64,000 bases of DNA from contig CAJFCV020000002.1 of assembly GCA_904066235.2 (NCBI GenBank), forward strand, positions 496,001 to 560,000. The letters run 5' to 3'. The notes below the pieces were generated by a model. It was given only the letters and a program-made list of their open reading frames with translations. It searched no databases and was not told the origin of the DNA. The position numbers were made by a program, and so were the translations under genes. Source of the stretch: Bursaphelenchus xylophilus (lineage: Eukaryota; Nematoda; Chromadorea; Rhabditida; Aphelenchoididae). Of this stretch, positions 22,891 through 32,376 are shown piece by piece (position 1 is the first letter of the stretch; every line of letters starts with the position of its first letter).

Positions 22891-23396
22891 AAAAAGATTA
22901 ATGCACCATTCCGTTCATCGCGTCCAAGGCGGACATCCAAATGGGCCTGAACCCCGGAATTAGACTAAAGCAGCGGGCCCACAAAGTCTCCGGCATGTGC
23001 GTTTTTTCGCTATGAATGTCCCTTTTTTCTCCAGTTTCCCTTGATTTTTTTTTATGTTTCTGAGCATGCACTTTTATGAAAGTGCAGAGCTAAAAAAAGA
23101 GAAACGAGCCAGAGAGAGAGAGAGACATAATGCCAAATATTAAAGTTCAATCCCAATAGTATTAAATTTACATATGGCGAAGGCAAGGAATTCGAATGTA
23201 GGGAACGAATAAAGGGCACAAAAAATGGTCTTTTGAACCTTGATACGGTAGGGATCAGTAAGGGAGACGTTGACAAATAGAGGAAGAAATAGTCATCCTA
23301 TTTTATGCCCTAGCTTTTGAAAAGGACATATAAAAACCTTTAAAAGCACCTTTAAAAGTGCAAAGTGAGAAAAGAAATGTATGAGAAATGCAATGC
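22891..23396. other. Intergenic, GA-rich microsatellite at 23113
   Basis: Contains a short (AG)n run at about 23112-23124. Nothing else is recognised. Confidence 0.4.
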
Positions 23397-23619
23397 GGTT
23401 TGCATCCGGGAAGTCTAAAAAATGTGGCAAAATACCTCCCACTACAATAAAAAAGAAACTTCGTTTTGAAATGCGCGCTCTTTCCCTCACAAAGAGAGCG
23501 CTTTTGATTGTGAAATCGGACTTTTTTCACTTGGAGAGGGAAGCATTTTGCCACATTTTTGATACTTCCCGCATCCAAAATGTTACTTTTTTTGCCAATG
23601 GATCAGGTCGGCCACTGTG
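23397..23619. repeat. Family A MITE, left-truncated
   Basis: Starts inside the left arm (TTTGCATCCGGGAAGTC). The right arm is complete to GGCCACTG. Confidence 0.8.
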
Positions 23620-24573
23620 AGATCGCAATTTTCTACGACAAATGCGAATTATTCATCCTGCGCCTTTGCAAAATCCATAGGTATTTTTAGGAAGAAAATT
23701 GCCGGAAATTTGCCAACTGTTTGTGACTTGCAAGCAAAAGAAAAAGATTTATATCCGTGACGTTTGGAGCGTCTGCAGAATGACGTTTTCTGTTCTTTGA
23801 ACTACAAAGACTTATGAGAAATTCTCTTTTTTTAATGGTCTTTTATTTTTAACCCATCGAGGACCCCTTCCTTTAAGAGCGAAATCCATAAAAAGTTCCA
23901 GACAAATTCCCTTCATTTCTCGCAGTAAACATTTCTCAGACATTCTTCCGCCGACTAGGATATTCAATAAACTGACAGAACTTTGGTCACCAGAACACTC
24001 GACCGTTTCCCAGCCGTGTTTTTGGTCTCCTAAACTTCGCAAATGGCCTCTTTTCACGTGCCATTCCAGAAACTGTCTGAGCCAAAATTAATTGCAAAAT
24101 TTTGGCCAACCAAATCAGTCGACAACTGGCTTCAACCGATGACTAAAACATTAAAAATCATTGCAATTCTGTAGCCCCTTTGTTTGGAACAAACCACAAT
24201 CGAAAAAGCGGAAATTCCAACAGTAAGGAATTTAGTCAACCAGCGCAAAAGGGCAGGAACAACAAAGAATTTTTTTTGTATTACAAAAGAATCTGCCCTC
24301 GAGGCAATTGAACTCGCTCCCATTGAACCGGACCATGGGAATCGGCCTTCATTACCCTTTTCTTCTGGCATTTGAAAAAGCCACGTGCTCTAATCTTCGA
24401 ATACAGAGTGAGGCAGAAATGGAATTAGTTAAAAAGCAATTTTTAGCATGTATTTTTGTGCAGCTTTTGTCGCCACTTAATTAATAATGAGGCTCGAACA
24501 TAAGGCTGCAACGAAACTCAAATCGCCTAAACTGATACTAGAGGATTAGTTGGAAAGTTTTTACAAGGAAAGT
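23620..24573. other. Intergenic, nothing recognised
   Basis: Open frames of 60-81 codons at 23812-24375 overlap on both strands and match no family I know. Confidence 0.4.
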
Positions 24574-25080
24574 GCTTCTATGGGGTATGGAGTTACAAGT
24601 CGAGACATGTATTAAAAAAGCGCAAAATTTTTCTGATTCATAATATATAGGTGGTCATATAAGAATTAAAAACTTTGTTTTCCCAAATCGAGATTTTCGG
24701 TGCACAAAAAAGTGGACGCCCAAATCGAAAAATTGGCGTCGACTTAACTTTTTCAGCACCGAATTCCGAAGTGCGGTGCTGACTTAAGCACTTAAGTCTT
24801 CGGTGCAGACTTAAGACTTTGTGCACTGATTTCGAAAAACTTGGAAAAATTTACCGGGTTTCAGAATCCGGTGCCGAGAAAAAAATAAGGGGACGCCAGT
24901 TTTTCGATTTGGGCGTCCACCTTTTTGTGCACCGAAAATCGCGATTTGCGAAAAAATAAAGATTAAATTTTTAAATTCTTATATGATCACTTTTATATGT
25001 AAATATTAGCTGTCTAATTTTGGTTTGTAAGGGTGAAAAATCCCTCTAAACTTGCCTCGCAACACCACACAAATGCCTTT
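24574..25080 (-). repeat. Family O copy 2, inverted and interrupted by element N
   Basis: 24574-24640 and 25010-25080 are reverse complements of the right and left-middle parts of family O (compare 25240-25390). The gap is filled by palindromic element N. Together with copy 3 it forms an inverted pair. Confidence 0.65.
24650..24994. mobile_element. Element N, palindromic MITE nested in family O
   Basis: Arms of about 95 bp begin GTGGTCATATAAGAATTAAA and end with the inverse AATTCTTATATGATCAC. Shared inner blocks are TTTTCGGTGCACAAAAA, GTGGACGCCCAAATCGAAAA and GGCGTC. The loop carries repeated ACTTAAG motifs (GCACTTAAGTC, GACTTAAG). There is no coding capacity. Confidence 0.75.
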
Positions 25081-25084
25081 TTGC

Positions 25085-25390
25085 CCAAGTTTTTGCCAAA
25101 TAAAAAGCTTTGTTTTGAGCTAAAGTAAAACCTGGTATCTTGACAAGCCTTACAATATCAAATTTGATTAATACTACACCTTAATTAGTAGTTCCAATAT
25201 ATAAAAAAGTGCCAAAAAAAGGGGCATTTGCGAGGTGTTGCGAGAAAAGTTCTGAGGATTTTTCCACCCTTACAGACCAAAATTAGGCAGATAACTTTTA
25301 CATATTCTGAATTAGAAGAATTTTGCGATTTTTTGATATATGTCTCGACCTGTAATTCCATACACCATTAAAAAAATTCCTTGTGAAACG
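25085..25390 (+). repeat. Family O copy 3
   Basis: Same orientation as copy 1, with high similarity including ACCTTAATTAGTAGTTCCAA and GAAAAGTTCTGA. Confidence 0.7.
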
Positions 25391-25990
25391 TAAATTTGAG
25401 CTCGAAATTTGCAAAAGCTTAGAAACTCTCAACCCACAGCAATTTTCGTCACCTTCCCCTCCGGGCTTTTCCAATATTTTCTCTTGCAAGAACACGTATA
25501 AAATTCGAAAACTCGAAAAATTAAGAAAAAACACAGTTCAACGGCTCCGCTAAATCCCATTAAAGTTGTTGAACCCAAGTCCAATTCGAAAAAAATAAAA
25601 CTTTATTAGAAACGAGCGGAGATGGCGCGAGTAAACATTGCTTCTCGGCATGTTTTTGCCACCAGCGGGCAAACGGCCGAAAAAAGAAGAGAAAAAAAAG
25701 AAAAGAATGAGGGGCGAGGAACGAAGCCGCAGGAATGAACACGAGGCCACGAGTTCAAAAAGTTCAAAAAACAGACCGGCTTTTTTTTTTGCGTTTTCGC
25801 GGCCCAGACACGGCCGCTGTTTGCACCGTTGAACTGGCGGCAGGCGTTGGAGTTTCACAAGTAGGCGGATCCGGTTTCGGGATGTTTGCAGAGCGAGAAC
25901 GAACGTCGTGCGGAACGTTGCAGAGTTTGGTCAGCTTTGCTAACGTCTTGATAGATAGATTTAAAGAAATAGTTCCTGATAGCTATATCT
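25391..25990. other. Intergenic, nothing supported
   Basis: Includes purine-rich runs near 25680-25720. The open frames are low-complexity. Confidence 0.4.
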
Positions 25991-25994
25991 AAGA

Positions 25995-26133
25995 ATGAAA
26001 AAAAAACTAAAAGCACAGTTTTGTAGAGGAGAAAAAACCGTATCAAATAAATATATACACTTTGCCAAACAACAAACAATCTTTGTAAAACAAAGAAATG
26101 AAAAAAACGAACGAACTTTCTGGACGACCTAAT
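25995..26133. repeat. Half copy of mariner-like MITE (family K)
   Basis: Matches the right half of the 53402-53763 element (CACAGTTTTGTAGAGGAGAA, AAACAACAAACAATCTTTGT) and ends GGACGACCTAA-TA. The left half is absent. Confidence 0.7.
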
Positions 26134-26247
26134 AGATATACTAATATGTTTATCTATCTACATAGATATACATACATAGATGTACCTATCAAGTCGCAGT
26201 GAAGTTACAGTGACAGCCGAGACATTTATCGTTTTGTGGACAAGAGG

Positions 26248-26370
26248 CGAGAGACTGCGCGAAATACGGAGCGGTCAGAGAGAAAAAGTCATTTTTCCAT
26301 ATTTCGGATAATTTCATGCGGAAGAAAACAATTTTTTGCAGGTATATTCTCCTTTACAGCAGAAAAATAT
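26248..26370 (-). repeat. Family B internal fragment
   Basis: GGAGCGGTCAGAGAGAAAAA then TTTCATGCGGAAGAAAAC and TCTCCTTTACAG correspond to the middle of family B in inverse orientation. No ends are present. Confidence 0.6.
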
Positions 26371-26394
26371 AAATAAAGCTGAGATTTGGTCATC

Positions 26395-26553
26395 TATAAG
26401 CCTGTCGGGAAAATAATATGGATTCAAAGCGCTTTGTAACCGCCCAACATCTCTTTTCGGCGGCGAGCCGCGGCCGGAGATTTGGTGCGCTTCTTCGACG
26501 AGGCAATAAACTCTTTGCGACAAATCCACATTATTTCCCCGACACTGATATAT
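26395..26553. repeat. Family C MITE, copy 2
   Basis: TATAAGCCTGTCGGGAAAAT at left and the inverse ATTATTTCCCCGACACTGAT at right. Internally ATGGATTC/AAATCCACAT is inverted. Confidence 0.65.
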
Positions 26554-26674
26554 AACACCTCAAGGACTTGGAAAAACCTTGATTGATTTTTTTGAATTAA
26601 CTTTGCTAAGCAGGAAGAAACTCACGTAAAATGTTTATTTACAGTGCCACTCATTGCAGTAGGCGTGTTCAGAA

Positions 26675-27005
26675 ATCGGGGCTGTTTTGCCCGTTTCAAA
26701 TCCCCCATAATGAAAAAATTAGAATAATACAAAAAATGCATGGTGTCGGTGTTCACATTCAGGCCGTCGTGGTCAATATTGAACCTATTATTTTTATTAT
26801 ATCAAACCCCCAAAGTTTGTAGATCAAACCCCCAGATACCGCCCAAATTATTTCTTGTGCTTCAGGCAACGATGATCCGTTGTCTGCAGCTCCGACAGCA
26901 TCCTCAAAAAAAACTTACTGACGACACTCTTTTTCAGATTGAATGAGGGGATTTGTACTGGGTCATGGGGGTCTGAACTGGACTGGGGTTTGTACTACCT
27001 TAGCC
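26675..27005 (+). repeat. Family M element, eroded copy
   Basis: Shares CTGTTTTGCCCGTTTCA, AATTAGAATAATACAAAAAA and the right end TGTACTACCTTAGCCC with 63626-63966. It has only two TAGATCAAACCCC-like internal units and lacks most of the left terminus. Confidence 0.6.
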
Positions 27006-27583
27006 CTCAGAAATCTTCTTAGCGGGAGATTGCGTATTATCGGATGGGTCGGCCAAGTGAAACACGTTCATCGCAAGGGCAAAAGTCACAAAAAAATTGT
27101 CATGAACACCTTTCCTGTCAAAAGGACAAAACGCCGGATACTATCTATAGCTGAAAACAATCCGAAATCCCACATGCACTCTTATAAGTCGAGAGTTTAC
27201 TGGGGAATGCACTTTTCCAGCAACTTCCCGAGGTTTGACCGGAAATTTGAAACAACATCTTTCAATTAGTTATGAGTGCAGCTAAAGGGCTTGTAATTAG
27301 ATATGCACGCAAAGGAATTGTGGAATTTGAAGTTTCCCATTTACACCAAAAGTTATCGTGTTTACATTTGGAATGTAGGAACATTGAATGATCACTTGGA
27401 ACTTTAAACCTTTCCTTTTTTAATAACATTGTCATAGTGTAAAGTCTCCTGTAATCTAGTTTATTATAATTATCCGGGAATTTCATTTTATAACTATCCA
27501 ATTTAATCTAATTCTAATACTTTCTCTGATTTGCTGATGCGACGGTGGTTGCATTGGCTGCTTTAGTATCCGGCGTTTGTTGG
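27006..27583. other. Intergenic, nothing recognised
   Basis: A 108-codon frame at 26943-27269 largely overlaps the family M end and is not considered a gene. Confidence 0.4.
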
Positions 27584-30500
27584 CTAGTTGGACAGAGTCA
27601 ACTGTTGAGCGCAATACTGAAAAATTAAGGTTATTTAATGATTTAAAAATGTCAAAGAGTGAAAAAGAAAATGGCATAGAGAAAATGTCAACAAATCTTT
27701 CGATTTGCGGGATTTTAAAGCCCCTCTGGGAAAACATTTAATTTCTTTAACACTATGTGACTCTGCTAGATCTTACAGGGGAAGTACACCAAGTGCGACG
27801 CTCAGATTTTGATGAAACTTGGCACAGATTTAGAATAATTGTTTCTAAAATATATGCTAGAATCCTAGCTCGAGCTTTGTAGAAACAGCCGAGATTTTTA
27901 GACTGAAAGTTTCATACCTATTTCTACTGTAAAGGTTACTTTTATGACAAAAAATTTATTTTTTCCGTGCGAAACGTGCAAAGTTATGGCCAAAAAGTGT
28001 TTCCCTTTCTGACCGCTCTCCGCTTTTAGCGTACTCTCTCGGCGGCAAAGATGGTTCAATATCTCGGTGGCGCTTGCAAAGCGCGAGCTAAAAGTTTTAG
28101 GAATTGATATAATAATTCAGTTCATGACCGACGTGCGTGCAAAATTTAAAGAAAATCCGAGCGTCGCGCTTCGGGTACTTCCCTTGTTAGTTACGCTACA
28201 TTTTTACCATAAAATTTCTCTACTACAGATCTCCATACAACGTCACTGGCCTATAACGTATAATTTGAAAGGCCTCAACAGTCTACTTTGCCGTTAGGAC
28301 AAACCGGATCTCCATAAAACTAATTTTTTCTTTTATGTACAAAGGGTTGAGGGTAGCTGAACCTGACGTTGCTGTACAGAGCTTGTGTTGTACGTATTTT
28401 CGATCTGAAGCCTGCCCATCAAAAGCTCACCTCACTCTCGTTCCGAATCCTGTATTTCTCGCTTCTCGCAACAAAGTCATCCACACTGCAACCAAGCCCT
28501 TTTCCAATCGATTTGCAGTCCGGAATCTCCTCACTCAAATCGAAAATCTCATCTTCACTTCGTCGATAAATGACTTTAATGTACTCTGCTTGAGTCAGCG
28601 GGTCTTTCCACAGTTCCACAAAGATGGCGCTACACAATGGAGCGTCGTCATTCCGGTCGTAGTCGAGATAAGAGAAGTTGAGATTGTTGAGGAAGCCGAG
28701 GACGTTGACATCGTGCTGAAATATACTTTGTGGTCACACCAGAAGAGCAAAGAAAAAATTGCAGTGGGGGACCTGACCCAGTGGCAAAAAAGGCGCCATT
28801 TTGCATCCGGGAAGTATCAAAAATGTGGCAAAATGCTTCCCTTTCTCTTCTTGCTCTTTTTTGAGGGAAAGGGCGCGCCCTTCAAAACAAAGTTTTTTCA
28901 CTTGGAGATGGAAGCATTTTGCCACATTTCTGACACTTCCTGGATACAAAATGGCACGTTTTTTGCCACTGGATTAGCTCAGAATTTTTGATGGCCTACC
29001 GCTGAAAACACCCGATACTTGAGTTCAGTGGACGCTCTCTGATAACAGATCGGGTTGAAAATCTTGTGAAAGACGTTGTTGCAAAAGGATATGACTTTCA
29101 AGTCATGAACGAAGCTGTTAAATAATCCTCCGGACATCATTTTGACCAACTCGAATCGCCAATTAACTCCGTTTTGAGTGGAAACTCCAAATCCATAATT
29201 AAATTCAAATGCTTTGACATAAAAGTCGTAAATTTGATCATAAATGGCTTCGTATTCGGCGGAGAGATTGAGCCCTTTAGCTTTCTAGATCAAAAGTTAT
29301 TTTTTATTGATGCAAACGCTTACCTCAGTGGTCAACGAATCCGCCAATACCATTAAATAGAGGAGAACAGAGGGCTTAAGGTTATTCGCATCTTCCAAGA
29401 ACTCGAGTAGCTTCTGAAAAAAAATTTTATGATTTTTAAAAAGTTAATTTTACCTCCTCACCTGATTATCACTCAAATAATTGGCAACCTCGCTAGTGTT
29501 CAGCCCCGCGGCTCCCAATTGATCAGTGTAGTTGCAGTGACGATAGGGCACACCAACGATATCTAGATCAGAATCCGACGGAGACACAATATTCAGCGTG
29601 TCGAAGGTAATGTTCTCTCCGTAAAGGCCTTTGAAGTTGTAGAGAGCACTCTCCCTGGTTCGATTAATGTAGGTGGAGCGGATCTTGATAGCGTCTCCAT
29701 CGAACGTTTCTGGGAGAAATTTGAAGGCTTCAATGTAGCGAGCGCGAATCCACTTGCCCAACTCGCGGTGTTGTTCTATTCCATACTGGAAAAAATAATA
29801 AGATTAAGGAGAATCCAACTAATTGTAAAACACTGTCACTATCAAAGCCGGAGTTGGACGATTGGGGAAATGATGATTGGGGAAAGCGAAAAGTACTATT
29901 TTTTCCGATGCAAGTGTCGAAATGGGTGCCGATTTCGAAAATGACGTTCATTTTTTTGATCCTTACTTTTTTCCTTAAGTAGTACTGTAAAGTAGTTATT
30001 TTTTGATTTTTTTCATAAATGCTCTATTTTGGGGTTTTCGATGGTGCTGATTTCGAAAATGACATTCGTTTTTTGATCCTTACTTTTTTTTAAGTAGTAC
30101 TGTAAAGTAATAATTTTTTGAGTTTTTTTTCATAAATACTCGATTTGGGGGGTTTCGACATTGCTGATTTCGAAAATCTTATTATTTTTTCGGATTTGAA
30201 AGCAGCACCATCGAAAACCCCCAAATCTAATATTCATGAAAAAAATTAAAAAAATTACTTCTTTATAGTACTATTTAAAGAAAAAAGTAAGAATCAAAAA
30301 ATGAATGTCATTTTCGAAATCAGCACCCTCGATTATCATAATTTCGGCACTGGCATTCAAGAAAAATAATACTCTTCGGTTTCGCTAGTCATCCTTTTCC
30401 CCAATCGTCCCAGTTTCCTTTTATTTATTTCAGAATGCCATATTTGGACGTGGTTTGAAGAGCTTTTATACCAAGCTTTGATCCCCAAAAATTACCCTTG

Positions 30501-30765
30501 ATACCCATTGAAAAAAAATTATCCCTATCAAAGCACACTCAAAATTTCCTACATTAGTCAACTGGCCATATCCATAATCCCAAAACGACTCGGGATACAA
30601 GTCATTCTTGAATGACGCGGTTGGCGCTCGATCTCCATGCCGCCAAACTGCCGCCACATACTCCAGCTGATGACCTTTCACCGCTCTCGGCCCGAGCGTA
30701 TCATTAACTCGAGCGGCCAATGAGACGGTAGCCAGCAAAGCGCAGACGAAGATCTTCATAGCCAT
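27584..30765 (-). CDS. Secreted histidine acid phosphatase (paralogue 1)
   Basis: Minus strand exons 30553-30765, 29462-29785, 29324-29413, 29000-29284, 28431-28715 and terminal 27584-27616, all phase 0, giving 409 residues. There is a signal peptide of about 18 residues. The catalytic motif WRHGDRAP (Arg42, His43) supplies the phosphohistidine nucleophile, and the second-half HDVNVLG (His305-Asp306) is the proton donor. It is predicted to hydrolyse phosphomonoesters in a lysosomal, gut-lumenal or extracellular compartment. GQLTN|YGIEQH at the first junction is the family signature. The terminal exon (YCAQQ...) was chosen because paralogue 2 has the equivalent YCAQK exon; an alternative ending at 28333-28404 (72 bp, ending STLCT) is also in phase. 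Introns hold element E, a family A copy and a family B copy. A TATATAAA lies about 47 bp upstream of the ATG. Confidence 0.88.
27776..28186 (+). repeat. Family B MITE with TTA duplication in CTTAG
   Basis: CAGGGGAAGTACACC to GGGTACTTCCCTTG, flanked by CTTA and TTAG. An internal deletion removes about 35 bp around the GGCGAAAATTT region. It lies in the last intron of acid phosphatase 1. Confidence 0.9.
28760..28978. repeat. Family A MITE in acid phosphatase 1 intron 4
   Basis: GCAGTGGGGGACCTGACCC at left. The right terminus is cut after GCCACTGGATTAGC, close to the exon 4 donor. Confidence 0.8.
29856..30410. mobile_element. Element E, foldback in acid phosphatase 1 intron 1
   Basis: GGACGATTGGGGAAA and its inverse TTTCCCCAATCGTCC bound 555 bp. 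A roughly 117-bp unit (GATTTCGAAAATGAC... GTAAAGTAGTTATTTTTTGA ...GGTTTTCGATGGTGCT) is tandemly duplicated in the left arm and once inverted in the right. No coding capacity. Confidence 0.7.
30433..30520 (+). repeat. Family Q fragment in intron 1
   Basis: Similar to 22806-22890 (AATGCCATATTTGGACGTGG, AAAAATTACCCTTGATACCC). Confidence 0.5.
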
Positions 30766-30811
30766 GGATAGTTATGGAAGAACAAGGTACGGCCGAACCC
30801 CACATCCTCGT

Positions 30812-30819
30812 TTTATATA
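30812..30819 (-). promoter_or_regulatory. TATA-like box of acid phosphatase 1
   Basis: TATATAAA on the minus strand, about 47 bp upstream of the start codon. The paralogue has a similar box at the same distance. Confidence 0.5.
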
Positions 30820-30829
30820 TGACGGCAAT

Positions 30830-31279
30830 TGTTAATAGAGGTCGAACAGTCCAAGGATGTTCCGCGTATGTTCGGATTTACATTTGATTTATGTTTTTGT
30901 TGCGGTAGCCGGCTCCCGGTTTTCCAAGAACAGGCAGGAAAAGACTAAAGGGTCGAAAAACGGTTTCGGAGAGAGGGAGCTTAGTTGAAACATTTGCCTT
31001 TAACTGTTCGTATCATTCGGACGAGAAATTCAAAATTTACCGACAAGAGTTTTTTGGGCTAGCCTGTCCATAACACAACTGCTCAAGCAAGCGACAAAGC
31101 ACCTTCAATATGTACAGTATGTAGTGTTTGTTGTTGTAAGGTCTACAGTCACTGTAAGGCCTGAAAACCCCAAAGAAAATGCGTTTCGAGGACTCTCTTT
31201 CCTTCGGCGCTACGATTTTTAGGGTCAGCGACAGTTCGGGTCAACGATACTATGGAGGACCGCGGTTCGTTGTTGTGCT
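30830..31279. other. Upstream region of acid phosphatase 1
   Basis: No further motif or open frame can be supported. Confidence 0.4.
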
Positions 31280-31760
31280 CATGGGAGGTTTAGTTAGTAG
31301 AAATAATAAGGTTGGTCGGGTCCTAGGATGACTTATCACCTATTTTGAGATATTTTACATGTATTCATATTGACAGTATCTAGAGAAAAGTTACGGATTT
31401 TTTCTCTAGATACTGTCAATTTTGTGCCGCAAGTTTTGGTCTTTTACATGTTGCAGTAAGTAAAACTAATGCTAGTGACAGATAAATTTAGGAAAGCTGC
31501 AAATATTTCAAGTCTCCGCCAAGCCTCTGCCGAGCCTCCGCCGAGCGTCCGCCGACCATCCAACGGCTTTGTCAGGCCTCGTAGGCACCTCATACAAATT
31601 TTTGTTTCTGGTCTCCGCCTGTCATACACCTCATATCGGTCGATATTTTCCCTCAAACAAGCATACAGACTTTTGAAAGTCCCGACTTCACGAACCTGAC
31701 TCACAGAGGAAGTTCTCGAAGAGCGACGTTCAGATTTTGATGAAACTTGACATTTCTTTA
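31280..31760 (+). repeat. Family H repeat, copy 2, with family B remnant
   Basis: 31280-31600 matches the copy at 8228-9080, including the GCCGAGCGTCCGCCGACCAT unit. It lacks the inserted family B element there. An 18-bp inverted pair flanks 31375-31420 (ATACTGTCAA/TTGACAGTAT with TCTAGAGAAAA). 31705-31760 is a family B start-like remnant (AGCGACGTTCAGATTTTGAT). Confidence 0.55.
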
Positions 31761-32376
31761 TTTGTAAGAATGTTGTTAACTTTGTGCGTAACCAAATTTT
31801 TGTAAAATACGGAAAAAGGTGTAATTGCAATAGCAAAATACGGCAAAATCCGCAAAATTGTTGTCCAGCTATTCTCCTATAGATTTGATGATGGCTGCTT
31901 TGACTTTTGGGAAGTTGACGGCCTACGTTGTAACAATTCGCTTAATTTTTTCGATTTTCAAATTTTTTCAACGTTTTGCAAAACTTGGTCCTGTTCTGAA
32001 GAACACAACACACGCGAAGTGCAACGCTCGTGAAATGAGTTTCCCCATTTTTAACACTTTATCACTTGTCTCGGAAAATCAGGAACAAAGTTTTCGTTCA
32101 ATGAATTCTCCGTGAGTCAGAAACTATACTTCAAAAAATATATTTTACTGGATTTGCATCGAATTTCTGTCCATTGAACTCTTCGAAATTGATTCTTGGA
32201 AAAAGGGATTAACATTTCACTTTCTGTTTCGAATGACGGTACTCAATTTTTTGGAGGGCACAAAGTCCGTGGGTATTAAAAAAAATAACTGTGATTAGGC
32301 TCTTTATTTTGTGTGATCAAAATTCAACAATGATGTAAATCTATCATTGCCATATTGCTCAGCTGCCGTTTCTTTT
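31761..32376. other. Intergenic between the two acid phosphatases
   Basis: AT-rich. Nothing recognised, although an AAGTGCAACGCTCGTGA near 32017 recalls a family B terminus. Confidence 0.4.

Noticed and set aside
28335..28991. 218-codon plus-strand frame
   Set aside because: Antisense to acid phosphatase 1 exon 5 and an adjoining family A copy.
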